From Natrinema mahii (GTDB lineage: Archaea > Halobacteriota > Halobacteria > Halobacteriales > Natrialbaceae): a stretch of DNA of 64,000 nt. The notes under the pieces are model-generated. The model saw only the letters and a list, made by a program, of their open reading frames with translations. It ran no database searches and was not told the origin of the DNA. Positions 54,041 through 62,825 of the stretch are shown here, piece by piece. Position numbers and translations under genes: made by a program. Positions within the stretch are counted from its first letter, which is position 1; each line of letters begins with the position of its first letter. The DNA lies in NCBI GenBank assembly GCA_000690595.2, contig JHUT02000001.1, forward strand, positions 855,388 through 919,387. The letters are read 5' to 3'.

Positions 54041-54171
54041 GTGCTGAATTCTGTGTTGCCTATGATACCCTCAATTGGCTATTGATGATAGGATGGTTCT
54101 CGTTCCTCGCGTTCACGCTCGGGATGGCGTTCAGCTCAGACGCGCATCACGAGGGAGATGACGATGATTGA
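54037..54171 (+). CDS. 44-residue single-pass membrane peptide
   Basis: MSAEFCVAYD, one membrane helix (LLMIGWFSFLAFTLGMAFS) and an acidic tail ending in DDDD. ATGA overlap with the zinc-finger frame before it and overlap with the next gene support translation. Confidence 0.4.
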   Translation: MSAEFCVAYDTLNWLLMIGWFSFLAFTLGMAFSSDAHHEGDDDD

Positions 54172-54460
54172 TCACCAAACCATCGACCCGCATCTCCCAC
54201 GAGGGTGGCTGATCTCGCTGACGCTGCAAGCGTACTGGCAGACTGACGAACCCATCTACCGGTATGAGGATACTCGGTACTTTCTGGAATTCATTCGCGA
54301 CGACAGCAGCTTCGGAGATGCGGACTACCTGATCGTGCTGAAGACACCCGATGGAGAGCAGTCGGAGTTCGCTTCAGAGGATGAATTCATTGAGGTGTTG
54401 AGTGAGTTGGCGCGTGTTCCGCTTGATAATCAGGATGGTGGTGGGGATGACGTGCGTTGA
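54158..54460 (+). CDS. Hypothetical protein of the second element
   Basis: 100 residues from ATGACGATG preceded by GAGGGAG, a good ribosome site. It has a helix (PRGWLISLTLQAYWQ) and strands (YRYEDTRYFLEFIRDD, YLIVLKTPDG). It overlaps the genes on both sides. No family recognised. Confidence 0.5.
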   Translation: MTMIDHQTIDPHLPRGWLISLTLQAYWQTDEPIYRYEDTRYFLEFIRDDSSFGDADYLIVLKTPDGEQSEFASEDEFIEVLSELARVPLDNQDGGGDDVR

Positions 54461-54557
54461 GTGCCGTCGCTCCCTCGAGGATGAAGAGTGTTTTTCGGAG
54501 CATCGATCCAATTTCTGTGGGCGTTGCTACGCGGAACTCTGGGGTGAGCCGTGGTGA
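54447..54557 (+). CDS. 36-residue zinc-finger protein
   Basis: MTCVECRRSLEDEECFSEH followed by FCGRCYAELWGEPW: CVEC and CGRC form a four-cysteine zinc site. The start lies in the end of the previous gene and after GGTGGGG. Typical accessory mini-protein of haloarchaeal plasmids and viruses. Confidence 0.5.
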   Translation: MTCVECRRSLEDEECFSEHRSNFCGRCYAELWGEPW

Positions 54558-55161
54558 CTTCTCGTTTCAATGGCTGATTTTGCAGGCGGGTTTTTGTCCC
54601 TTCGACCCTTGCAGTTGGATGCTCGAAGTCGGCACCCACCATGCGGTTTAGGCCTCCATTTGTTGTTTCTATAACCATTTACGGCGAGCGTAAGCTGATT
54701 GTCAGTTGACTCGCTCGAAGCAGCGTCGGAACTATTCTCTGGAGTTGTTATGTTCTTCGGCTAAGGGGTTGGGGGAGAGAGAGTGTCAGTTCCAGTGTAG
54801 CCGGTTGAACGAGGGGGTGGGGTCAACCAAGCGATTTCTCAGGATGATCGACTCGAAAACTACTCGACTTTCGTCTCGTAAATAAGTTTTCGAGGTACCT
54901 ACTACGGATTTGGTAAGTCGAATCAGGTTATAAGCTCTTTGCTCACCAGACTATCACGTACGCCCCCCTGACCCCCTTCTCGAGGCGCCAGACTGGAAGT
55001 GACACTCTCTGTGTGTTCCTTAGAAAAACTACATGAGTCCTAGCTGATACGCGGGGGTTGCGGAGGGTGTTCAACTCCCTGAAAAATAGCTTTGGGTGCT
55101 AGCCGTTCACACTACCCACACGATGGGGTCGGGACTCTCGCAAAGCTGGTCTTAGCCTTTA
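54558..55161. other. Region without a protein gene
   Basis: About 600 bases with several G-runs (GGGGTTGGGGG, GAGGGGGTGGGG) and a hairpin GGTTGA/TCAACC near 54804-54829. ATAAGTTTTCG and GGTTATAAGC are TATA-like. No reading frame is convincing. Confidence 0.4.
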
Positions 55162-55171
55162 TTGCTAGCGC

Positions 55172-55211
55172 TTGAGCAGTCACGTTTGAGAACATCGATG
55201 CGACTGCTCAA
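55172..55211 (+). promoter_or_regulatory. Inverted repeat around the start codon of the DUF7344 gene
   Basis: TTGAGCAGTC (55172-55181) and GACTGCTCAA (55202-55211) are perfect inverted repeats. The ATG at 55198 lies in the loop. As DNA this could be an operator; as RNA it would fold the start codon into a hairpin loop. Confidence 0.5.
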
Positions 55212-55551
55212 ACGCTTCAAATCAGTTGTTGGTAAGACCAAGAACACCACCACGTCTATTGACGTCGAGGACATCTTCGATATCCTTCACTCGCACCGTC
55301 GGCGTCGAGTCATCAAGACCATGGCCGACATGGATGGATCACTATCGCTGAGGGAGCTTTCTCAGAGGATTTCTGAGGAGGAAGATACTAGCCGTCAAAC
55401 AGTCTACGTTTCGTTATATCAGTCGCACTTGCCGGTGATGGATCGGTACGACGTAGTTGAGTACGACCAAGATGCTGGTGTTGTTGAGCGTGGCCCAACC
55501 TTTCACGTATTAAACCGTGTTCTCGTACAAACGATGGATCTACTCGACTAA
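55198..55551 (+). CDS. DUF7344 winged-helix regulator
   Basis: 117 residues from the ATG at 55198. VEDIFDILHSHRRRRVIKTM, SLRELSQRISEEED and VYVSLYQSHLPVMDRYDVVE are the pattern of DUF7344, a haloarchaeal winged-helix family common near mobile elements. It is probably a transcription regulator and may bind the inverted repeat at its own start. It is convergent with the restriction-modification gene. Confidence 0.75.
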   Translation: MRLLKRFKSVVGKTKNTTTSIDVEDIFDILHSHRRRRVIKTMADMDGSLSLRELSQRISEEEDTSRQTVYVSLYQSHLPVMDRYDVVEYDQDAGVVERGPTFHVLNRVLVQTMDLLD

Positions 55552-55563
55552 TGTGCCTGAAAG

Positions 55564-55601
55564 GGGTCACCCGCGCAGCGGGAGCAACGCTACGGTGACC
55601 C
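55564..55601. terminator. Hairpin between convergent genes
   Basis: GGGTCACC (55564-55571) pairs perfectly with GGTGACCC (55594-55601), and CGC/GCG can pair inside the loop. It follows the DUF7344 stop by a dozen bases and precedes the stop of the leftward restriction gene, so it may serve both. Confidence 0.45.
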
Positions 55602-55645
55602 TATCATGAACGATACGAGAACCATCCCAAAAGAAGTGTTGCTAT

Positions 55646-58600
55646 CTATTCGTCCCCGCCATCGGGGAACAACTCTCGAACCACCTGAAGACGCTGTAAC
55701 TCCTTCAATTCGTTCGAAATACGATTCCGTTTCTCAGTGGGGATGTCATAGAAATCGTATGCGAGACGTTCCAATTCCCAGTCCTCGTCTCGACCGATTT
55801 GACCATCTGACTGGCAAGCTTCTCGAACCAACTCAACGAACCGATCGTACTTCTGTTTCTGCTCACTATCATCGAAGTCAATTTCCGGGAACGGCAGCCC
55901 CATGATGAGCCCTTGAGTTTTGTACGGATACGACTGCCACTCAATCTCGGAACGCTCTTTGGTATAGTAATACAGCATAACTCGCGAGTTGATCAACCCA
56001 AGGAAGTACTCCAGATCGTACTGTTCGTACGGCTCCGCACGATCCTCGAGCAACCGGAACACGTACACGACCTGAAGGCATCTCGCATCCGTGTAATCAA
56101 CGAATGCATTGAATCCGAACCCGGTCTTCCGCAACAAAATTTTCGGGGGATCATACAGCGCCTCGTCCTCAAAGTCGATACCGCTCACCGAATCATCGAT
56201 GTACGCATGCCCTGATTCACGATACCTGGTAACGTGCTCACCGAAGTATAGTTTCTTCCAATCCTCATCCGGTTGCGTGTCTTTGATGATCGTTCTAGTT
56301 TCGGAAGCGTTCTCAAACTTGTACTCGTGACCGCAGTGCGTACACGTTTTCGGGTAATACCCCCCACCGTTCTCTTCGGATCTACTCCGAGGGAACGTGT
56401 CCCATTTCATGCACGACGGACACCGCATTACGTTCCCAGACTTTCCGATTTCGTCACCTCGACTGTCGTCTAGCACTTCCCGCGTATCGACTGTGTCCGA
56501 CTCCATGGTGGACATGATCTCATAGTCGTCCTCGTCGGCGAATGGGCGGAAATTATAGTCGTCCTCGTCGAGAATCCGTTGTTGAGTTTTCGTATTTAAG
56601 CGATCCTCAATCAGCGTTGAGAGAGCTGTCCCGCCTGCCCCTTGCATTCGCTCTCTGTCTTCCTTTCGAAGCACCGAACACTCTACGACATTCTCTCCGT
56701 CGCTCGGCGTTCTCGTGTACTGCAAAATGGCTGTGCCTGCCCACACGTCTTCGAAAATTCCTTCGCCCAGTTTGTGTACCTGATCGATTTGATGGTTCGT
56801 TGCTAACCACTCGCGAAGGTCTTCGTGTTCCTCTCGGAAGATTGAGTCAGGGATGATGAATCCGAGTGTACCGTCTTCCTTGAGAAGTTGCTCGGTAAGT
56901 TCGATGCAGAGTTCGTAAATGTCGTACTGGCCGCTGGCAAGCGTATAGTTATTGTCGTGCTCGAGCCACTCCTCGTACGGTTCCACTTCGGCACCCCATG
57001 GCGGATTCCCCGCGATGACAGTGAATCCATCATCTTCACCGTCGAAAACGTCGCTGAACTCCGTCTCCCAATCGAACGCACCCATCTCGCGTGCTTCCTC
57101 TTCGCTCACGCCAAGCACATCAGCAACCTCACTTGCTGGGCCATCCAGGAGACTGTTTCCTTGGAGAATATTCTCCTCTAGGATCGTAGGAAGCTTCTCA
57201 CCTTGTTTCAATGCCTTCAAAAACAAGTTCACGGACGCGATTTCCGTGGCCTGGTAGTCAAGATCCACTGCAAAAATATTGTTGCGAAGGATGCGCTGAC
57301 GGTAGTCTTGGGGTTTCGCTTGTACTGATCCGTATTCGGCTACACCCATGTCTTCGGGACGGGCTTCCATCACCAGTTCGTCGTACTCGTTGTAGCACTC
57401 AACGAATTTGTCGTACGCCTTAATCAGGAATGATCCGCTCCCGCAAGTGATGTCGAGGAATCGGACGTCTTCGATTTCTTTGAAGGCTTCGTGTGCCGCT
57501 TCGAAATCGGGATCGTCTCCTGTGAGTTCCGCTCGAACGTCTTCCATGAGACTGTCGAGACGATCTCCAAGCGTAGATTCAACAATGTACTCGACAACCG
57601 GTACAGGAGTGTAGTAAATACCGCCTTCACGCCGTTCATCGGCTTGCTTTTCAAGCTCTAGTCCTTCTGCCTTATCTTCGATTGCGTGTCCAAGGTAGTC
57701 TTCATAGATGCTTCCAAGAATGTCTGCATCTAAGTACTCGAACTTGTAACTGTAAAGACCATCAATTGTCTCTTGGAGAGGATCGTTTGATATCGCCCAG
57801 CTTTCGCAATCGTGCTCAGCGAATAGTTCGCTGTTGTAGACTGAGTCGAAGTCTTTGAACACGTTTGTGAAGTCGTCAATCAACCGGCGTTCTTCGGGGT
57901 TGATTTTCGTTCCATTCCACGTGTCCATCATTCGACGGAGGGTATCGTGAGCGATTACACGCCGGTCTTCGGCCACGCGCATCACGACTAAACGGTCTAG
58001 AATGCGTTGCACGCCCTCGCGAAGCAGCTCAAAACTAACGTCGGGTTCGTTCTGATGGATGTCTCGCGTAAGCTTGATTCGAGCCTCAGAGAGCGTATTC
58101 AGGATCGCCTCGTTGATCGGATCTCGGTCACGGCTTTGCGCGATGTTCTCGAGGGCACCTTTGTTGACTCCTTCCTTCGACAGTTTCGAGAGATCTTCGA
58201 CGCCGTCCTGTGTGAGGTAATCGTCGATCGTGAGTTTGAGAACAAGCCCTTCTTCGGGATCTGCGTCTTCGCCGATGTGCGTCCAGTACAGGCGGGTTTC
58301 TTTGAAGTTAGTGAGGACTGCCCAATCGCAGTGTTGGTGATAGGCGTAGTCAATGGCTTGGTCTACGAAATAGCGCTTTTCGCCATCAACCATTTCGTAC
58401 CCGTCGAGATCTCGGGAGAAGCGTTTCGCTTCGGCGTAGTATTGATCTTTGCCGTTGTAGACGATGGCATAGTCAGCTGGGCCGACTTCTGTTTCGTGTT
58501 CTGGACGGACTTCTTCAGATTCGGTGTTCCATCCGAGTGCTCGAAGAAGCGGATTGAGGAACTGTTGTCGGACGGCGGCTTCCTTCTTTTGTCGGCGCTT

Positions 58601-58714
58601 TGTCTCGGAGAGTTCGTTGTAGTTGTCGATGAGGCCTTGGATGGCGCCAGTGTCAACTCCTTCCCTGATTTCAGCAACTGCCATTTGATTATGTGACTCC
58701 TGATCTTGTACCAT
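55646..58714 (-). CDS. Type IIG restriction-modification enzyme
   Basis: 1022 residues from the ATG at 58714; an ATG at 58684 is possible. The N-terminal nuclease part shows GPADYAIVY and YYAEAKR, a PD-(D/E)XK site. The methyltransferase has motif I (FLDITCGSGSFLIKAYD) and motif IV (VIAGNPPWGAEV), so it methylates adenine N6. The C-terminal third is the target-recognition region. It contains an unusual zinc ribbon, CPSCMKWDTFP...CTHCGHEY, inserted around residue 770. One polypeptide thus carries both cutting and protection. No separate specificity subunit is nearby. Confidence 0.85.
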   Translation of the reverse strand: MVQDQESHNQMAVAEIREGVDTGAIQGLIDNYNELSETKRRQKKEAAVRQQFLNPLLRALGWNTESEEVRPEHETEVGPADYAIVYNGKDQYYAEAKRFSRDLDGYEMVDGEKRYFVDQAIDYAYHQHCDWAVLTNFKETRLYWTHIGEDADPEEGLVLKLTIDDYLTQDGVEDLSKLSKEGVNKGALENIAQSRDRDPINEAILNTLSEARIKLTRDIHQNEPDVSFELLREGVQRILDRLVVMRVAEDRRVIAHDTLRRMMDTWNGTKINPEERRLIDDFTNVFKDFDSVYNSELFAEHDCESWAISNDPLQETIDGLYSYKFEYLDADILGSIYEDYLGHAIEDKAEGLELEKQADERREGGIYYTPVPVVEYIVESTLGDRLDSLMEDVRAELTGDDPDFEAAHEAFKEIEDVRFLDITCGSGSFLIKAYDKFVECYNEYDELVMEARPEDMGVAEYGSVQAKPQDYRQRILRNNIFAVDLDYQATEIASVNLFLKALKQGEKLPTILEENILQGNSLLDGPASEVADVLGVSEEEAREMGAFDWETEFSDVFDGEDDGFTVIAGNPPWGAEVEPYEEWLEHDNNYTLASGQYDIYELCIELTEQLLKEDGTLGFIIPDSIFREEHEDLREWLATNHQIDQVHKLGEGIFEDVWAGTAILQYTRTPSDGENVVECSVLRKEDRERMQGAGGTALSTLIEDRLNTKTQQRILDEDDYNFRPFADEDDYEIMSTMESDTVDTREVLDDSRGDEIGKSGNVMRCPSCMKWDTFPRSRSEENGGGYYPKTCTHCGHEYKFENASETRTIIKDTQPDEDWKKLYFGEHVTRYRESGHAYIDDSVSGIDFEDEALYDPPKILLRKTGFGFNAFVDYTDARCLQVVYVFRLLEDRAEPYEQYDLEYFLGLINSRVMLYYYTKERSEIEWQSYPYKTQGLIMGLPFPEIDFDDSEQKQKYDRFVELVREACQSDGQIGRDEDWELERLAYDFYDIPTEKRNRISNELKELQRLQVVRELFPDGGDE

Positions 58715-58763
58715 TATGAAATGTTGGGTGTCGGTGTCTAGTGTGTCAATCGGCGTGGAGAAT

Positions 58764-59036
58764 TCAGATTGCCGTCTGGTCGTGGGGTAGATATTTTTCG
58801 ATTTCCGCTGCGTCGGTGAGTTTGTTGAGATGTCTGAGAGCGGTTCTCTTTGGGATGCCAGTCTTGTCTGCGATGTCGCGTGTGGTGTAGACTGCACTCG
58901 CCGCACCGATATTGGCGGTTCCAGCTGGATTTGTGGCACATGCGAACACACACCAATAGGCGCTCTTCCCAAAGGTGATTCTCGATGAGCGCGTGCACCG
59001 AATGCGACCGGAAAAATGGGCATGCAGGCACCGCAT
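58764..59036 (-). CDS. Winged-helix protein, start uncertain
   Basis: The C-terminal half reads YTTRDIADKTGIPKRTALRHLNKL, a clear helix-turn-helix, and ends HDQTAI. The ATG at 59036 gives 90 residues but makes the first part overlap rightward genes; a GTG near 58949 is an alternative. It lies just upstream of the restriction-modification gene on the same strand and may control it. Confidence 0.5.
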   Translation of the reverse strand: MRCLHAHFSGRIRCTRSSRITFGKSAYWCVFACATNPAGTANIGAASAVYTTRDIADKTGIPKRTALRHLNKLTDAAEIEKYLPHDQTAI

Positions 59037-59130
59037 CTACGTGGATATCGCGACCTGGATTTGTGAAGACTGCATTGACGAAGAGGAGGAGAAGCGGATT
59101 ACAGACTTCAACAGCGGTGATAATCGATGA
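59002..59130 (+). CDS. 42-residue small protein
   Basis: MRPEKWACRHRIYVDIATWI then CEDC and an acidic tail. The TGA overlaps the next ATG. Only part of a zinc site is seen; an upstream CTEC in another frame suggests a frameshifted zinc finger. Confidence 0.35.
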   Translation: MRPEKWACRHRIYVDIATWICEDCIDEEEEKRITDFNSGDNR

Positions 59131-59447
59131 GTACGTTCATCCCTCGCAGCGTCCGGATGGAGTCGCAATCAGCTGATCCGTCAACAACGTTCCAGCCGGG
59201 TCAGAAGAAGGCAGTATGGATGGCCGTTCGATTCTGTCGGCTTGTCGATCCGACGCTCGCCGACTACTCTCGGTTGCTCGAGAAGATCGAGGGTGAGATG
59301 GTGCTGTCGAAGAAGGATCGTCGTCGCTTCCAGGACGTGCTCAACGCGAACTCAAGACAGCATCTCGACTCTAACGAACGTCGCCTCAACGCATGGGCTC
59401 GAAGCGACCTGTGGGACGCTCACCGGCCAGTAGGTGAGGAGCGATGA
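59127..59447 (+). CDS. Hypothetical protein of the second element
   Basis: 106 residues, helix-rich and basic, with PGQKKAVWMAVRFCRLVDP and VLSKKDRRRFQDVLNANSRQ. ATGA overlaps link it to the genes before and after. No family recognised. Confidence 0.5.
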   Translation: MSTFIPRSVRMESQSADPSTTFQPGQKKAVWMAVRFCRLVDPTLADYSRLLEKIEGEMVLSKKDRRRFQDVLNANSRQHLDSNERRLNAWARSDLWDAHRPVGEER

Positions 59448-59833
59448 GTGAGGCGTACATCCTCCACGTTGACCACCAGTCGCGCGCCAACCATCTACCA
59501 GTCAACTACGGCCCGTACGATTCGCAAAAAGAAGCTGAAGAAATTGCCGTACGATACGCTACTGAACTCGCTGACGCCAAAGGCGATAAAAGAACTGTGA
59601 ACGTGGAAGACAGATCAATGGTTGATGATGTCTGCGCAGTGATCAAGGTAGGTCTTGTGCGTCTAATGACTGTTGAAAAATCAGTGATACAGCACCGGAC
59701 GTCTCACGCAGCTGCTGACTACTCTTTTGATACCTGGGAATCAACTTTCGCACATGGCCAATCACAAGTGCGCAGTCTGTGGCGAACCAGCAATTCGGCA
59801 CGAACCCGAGACGGACGAATGGCTGTGCGGTGA
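59444..59833 (+). CDS. Hypothetical protein of the second element
   Basis: 129 residues. The first 60 (MSEAYILHVDHQSRANHLPV, SQKEAEEIAVRYATELAD) look like a small alpha-beta protein; the last 45 have poor composition and overlap the next zinc-finger gene by about 80 bases, so the true end may have been altered by a frameshift. Confidence 0.45.
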   Translation: MSEAYILHVDHQSRANHLPVNYGPYDSQKEAEEIAVRYATELADAKGDKRTVNVEDRSMVDDVCAVIKVGLVRLMTVEKSVIQHRTSHAAADYSFDTWESTFAHGQSQVRSLWRTSNSARTRDGRMAVR

Positions 59834-59870
59834 GCACTCGCGGGAACGGTTCCGGGAGCGGCACGGGTAG
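59754..59870 (+). CDS. 38-residue zinc-finger protein
   Basis: MANHKCAVCGEPAIRHEPET then WLCGEHSRERFRERHG. CAVC plus C and H make a plausible zinc site. The same kind of mini-protein occurs repeatedly in this element. Confidence 0.5.
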   Translation: MANHKCAVCGEPAIRHEPETDEWLCGEHSRERFRERHG

Positions 59871-59935
59871 TTCTGGAGAGAACCATCGTTCATTGGCATA
59901 GAAAGGTTTTAGGAGAAATCATCTGATCAATAATT

Positions 59936-60280
59936 ATGACTCAAGAACACGCCACAGTAACTATTCACAGCGCAGAGCGCGGTGTTTCACGGAAACTAGT
60001 GGATAGTGGAGAAGAAGGATATCAAGCAGGGGAAACAAGCAAAGAGTTCGAGGACGGATCGGAACTTGTCTACGAAGGAACTTATATTCAAAAAGACGTT
60101 GGCGTCGCCGAGATCGTTGAGTTCTCACTATACGTCGGCGAAACCCTTGCTGAAGGATACGCTGTCCACCACATCATCCAAAAACTCGAAGACACTGACT
60201 TTCGACTCACCATCAACGGTGACGAGGTAGAACCGAACGAAGAGTCGATTCAGACGAAGCTAGAAGAGTTTAAAGAGTAG
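59936..60280 (+). CDS. Hypothetical protein of the second element
   Basis: 114 residues, very acidic, beta-rich at the start (HATVTIHSAERGVSRKLVDS) with a helical end (SIQTKLEEFKE). A TATA-like AATAATTATG precedes the ATG. No family recognised. Confidence 0.5.
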   Translation: MTQEHATVTIHSAERGVSRKLVDSGEEGYQAGETSKEFEDGSELVYEGTYIQKDVGVAEIVEFSLYVGETLAEGYAVHHIIQKLEDTDFRLTINGDEVEPNEESIQTKLEEFKE

Positions 60281-60433
60281 CTTGTTAGCAGTAGTATCTA
60301 CGAGGGTGTGTTTGGACGTGGTTCACTGAGTGATATGGATGAGTGCCGAATGTTCCAACGTTCGTTACCAGGGGTGGCCAGGTCCAATTCCTTGAATACA
60401 AATACCCCTGGTAGAATTCACGATAGATCGATT

Positions 60434-61099
60434 CTACTGCCTTCGAAGTAGGAGAAGAGCAATAGGCGTGATGAATAGAATGAACGCGGAAATACCTGGA
60501 TATACCATACCATCAGCAACATTCGCAGTCAGCAGTTCGCCCTGTATGAATGATCCTACCACCAGTAGTTGTATGCCAAGCACAATAGAAAATCGAAGGA
60601 GTGAGGCATTGGTGGTTACACTGGACAGTGCCTTCGTCTTATAATCCGCCGGCATCCCATCTCCATCCTTCAACCCCTCAAGTTCTACAGCCATCATCGG
60701 CGCTGATCGAAGCGAAACTGCTAATCCATATAGTGAGACAAACGCACCCAGTAGAACTGGGTAAACCCCAACCTCCATTGCGTGAAGGTAATCATACACA
60801 CCAATCAACCCTGCTATCGAAACAAGCAATTTCCCTTTTGGTTCCTGAACATATGCTCGGGCCAGCGAAATTTCCGCTAAGATCTTCGATCGAGTGTCAA
60901 TATCATACCTCGATTCGGTCTGTACTAACCACTCGAGTCGTGGGAGGATCTTTTCAATCACCGCTCTCTCTTTCTTGGTGACATTCAACTCCTCGTACAT
61001 CTCTGCGCGGAGTTCTTCTTCGGATGGACTGTTTGAGTCCATCTCCTGAGTTTCTGTGACCCCCTCTTGCATGAAACAATCACTATACTTTGAGGGCAT
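60434..61099 (-). CDS. Membrane protein with coiled coil
   Basis: 221 residues at most; ATGs at residues 10 and 20 are also possible. A charged helical N-terminal half (SEEELRAEMYEELNVTKKER) is followed by four membrane segments: KLLVSIAGLIGVYDYL, VYPVLLGAFVSLYGLAVSL, LRFSIVLGIQLLVVGSFI and ISAFILFITPIALLLL. It stands alone among possible defence genes. Function unknown. Confidence 0.55.
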   Translation of the reverse strand: MPSKYSDCFMQEGVTETQEMDSNSPSEEELRAEMYEELNVTKKERAVIEKILPRLEWLVQTESRYDIDTRSKILAEISLARAYVQEPKGKLLVSIAGLIGVYDYLHAMEVGVYPVLLGAFVSLYGLAVSLRSAPMMAVELEGLKDGDGMPADYKTKALSSVTTNASLLRFSIVLGIQLLVVGSFIQGELLTANVADGMVYPGISAFILFITPIALLLLRRQ

Positions 61100-61198
61100 A
61101 AAACCCAGTCTGGTGAACTGTACCCCTTATGTTCAGAAAGTCAGGAACTTCTGAATCACAACCAAATTTATTTGATGTAGACTCTGCTGATTCTCCTC

Positions 61199-61921
61199 AT
61201 GGAAGAGAGGGAATTAGAGTGGGAACCACCGTCAGTAGATAACAAAGCGACTCTATGGAGATACATGGGTTTTCCACAATATGTTTCTCTGCTCTCGAGA
61301 CAAGCCCTCAGATTCACTTACGCCAGAGAACTCTCCGATCCATATGAGGGGCTGCTTCCTGAAGAAAATAAGCAGGAATGGAAGGAGCACCTTATGGAAA
61401 AGCAGGAAAAACGGGAGTCTCACGCATCTAGGATTGTAGAAGCTATTAACAAACACATCGGGAACTACCTCGTCAATTGTTGGACTTGTCGAGATCATCA
61501 ATCTGCTGCACTCTGGGACTTGTACATCAATAACGCCGAAGGAGTCGCGATAAAAACCTCTGCGAAAAGTCTCTCTACTGCCCTTGAATCAAACGAATAC
61601 AGCTTCTACTCTGGGTTGGTGGGTTACAGGAACTATAACGAGGATACAATACCAAACGCAGATCCCTCTATGGTTTTCCACAAGCGCCAGAGCTTCAATC
61701 ATGAAAAAGAGTATCGAGTCGTTGTTCAAAACCAGGAACAGATGGAAAAATCATCATCTGGGGAGTATATCGACTGTAAGTTGGGAGAATTAGTTCACGA
61801 AGTCTACGTTCATCCGTCAGCTGCGGGGTGGTTTTGTGATTTGGTGGAGCGAGTTACTTCTGATTACGGTCTCGACGTAGCAGTGAAGCAGTCAAGTTTG
61901 TTTGATGATCCAATCCAATGA
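61199..61921 (+). CDS. DUF2971 family protein
   Basis: 240 residues. LWRYMGFPQYVSLLSRQALR, NCWTCRDHQSAALWDLYINN, GVAIKTSAKSL and the final KRQSFNHEKEYRVVVQ follow the DUF2971 pattern. The family is common beside mobile elements and defence genes; its activity is unknown. Confidence 0.75.
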   Translation: MEERELEWEPPSVDNKATLWRYMGFPQYVSLLSRQALRFTYARELSDPYEGLLPEENKQEWKEHLMEKQEKRESHASRIVEAINKHIGNYLVNCWTCRDHQSAALWDLYINNAEGVAIKTSAKSLSTALESNEYSFYSGLVGYRNYNEDTIPNADPSMVFHKRQSFNHEKEYRVVVQNQEQMEKSSSGEYIDCKLGELVHEVYVHPSAAGWFCDLVERVTSDYGLDVAVKQSSLFDDPIQ

Positions 61922-61944
61922 CTGTCTATGTCCTACATCGACCA

Positions 61945-62583
61945 TCAGCGACGTTGGAAGTGGTCATACACGCGTTCTGTCGTCGATACTGAGCGGTGAC
62001 GGAGGCGGTTACGAACGTCTACCAGCCGAGTGTCTTCATTCGCCAGCATATAGTTAGCGAGGGAATGACGGAGTGCATGAGGATGAAGCTCTGACGCACT
62101 CGCCGGTTCACCGTCGGTGCGATGCACCGTCACGTCAGCATAGTCGGCGAGCGTCTCAATCGTGTTACGCATTGATTCAGTCGTCATTTGCTCGCTCTGC
62201 CTGGTCGGAAAAACATAGTCGGTACTGCGTTCCTTGTACCACTCGCTGTTGAAGTAGCTGCTTAAGAGGCGTTTGGTGCCGAAGTGTCCGTAGGGGTCAA
62301 GACGCATTGTGACGTTGCCGGGCGACAAGTCCTCGTGGGGGTAATCCTTCTGAATGCGTCCTGGAATCTGTACTTCTTCCACGTCGAGGCGGAACATCGA
62401 GCGCTTCAACCCGCGGAGTTCATCGGCTCGAAGTCCGAGGTCGATGGCTAGGACGACGAGAACTTCGTCGCGGAGGCGGCGACCGAGACTATCGTATCGA
62501 AGGTTTCGGTCGTGTGCTGCGTCGCGGAGTGGATCGACTTGGTTGATGTTGATGTACCGATGTACTGTTTCTTGTTTGCTCAT
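61945..62583 (-). CDS. Compact tyrosine recombinase
   Basis: 212 residues, consisting of a catalytic domain only. First arginine in DLGLRADELRGLKRS, the HPHALRHSLANYM box, a histidine in NRLRHRSVSTTERVYDHF and the tyrosine just before the C-terminus. It lacks the N-terminal core-binding domain of usual integrases, which is rare but known among haloarchaeal elements. A+T-rich TATATAATTATTAATT upstream of the start serves as promoter. Probably acts on the element in this half of the window. Confidence 0.75.
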   Translation of the reverse strand: MSKQETVHRYININQVDPLRDAAHDRNLRYDSLGRRLRDEVLVVLAIDLGLRADELRGLKRSMFRLDVEEVQIPGRIQKDYPHEDLSPGNVTMRLDPYGHFGTKRLLSSYFNSEWYKERSTDYVFPTRQSEQMTTESMRNTIETLADYADVTVHRTDGEPASASELHPHALRHSLANYMLANEDTRLVDVRNRLRHRSVSTTERVYDHFQRR

Positions 62584-62825
62584 ATATAATTATTAATTCC
62601 GCTAGAACTTAACTAGTCGGGTCAGCTTTGGAATCTGCAAAACGGGGTGTTTGACCCCCTGGTTTGGCTCAATATAGGCCCGAAAACACGCCTCAGTTTT
62701 GGAGTCTGTTAGAAGAAACCCAAACTGACTCTGACGGAAAAGAGGATACAGCTATTCACACCCCGACTGTCGAAACTTCGTAACTAGAATCGACCACAAA
62801 TAAACACATTGACCAGTAAAATGTC

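Noticed and set aside
58007..58696. 229-codon rightward frame
   Set aside because: Antisense to the N-terminal part of the Type IIG enzyme.
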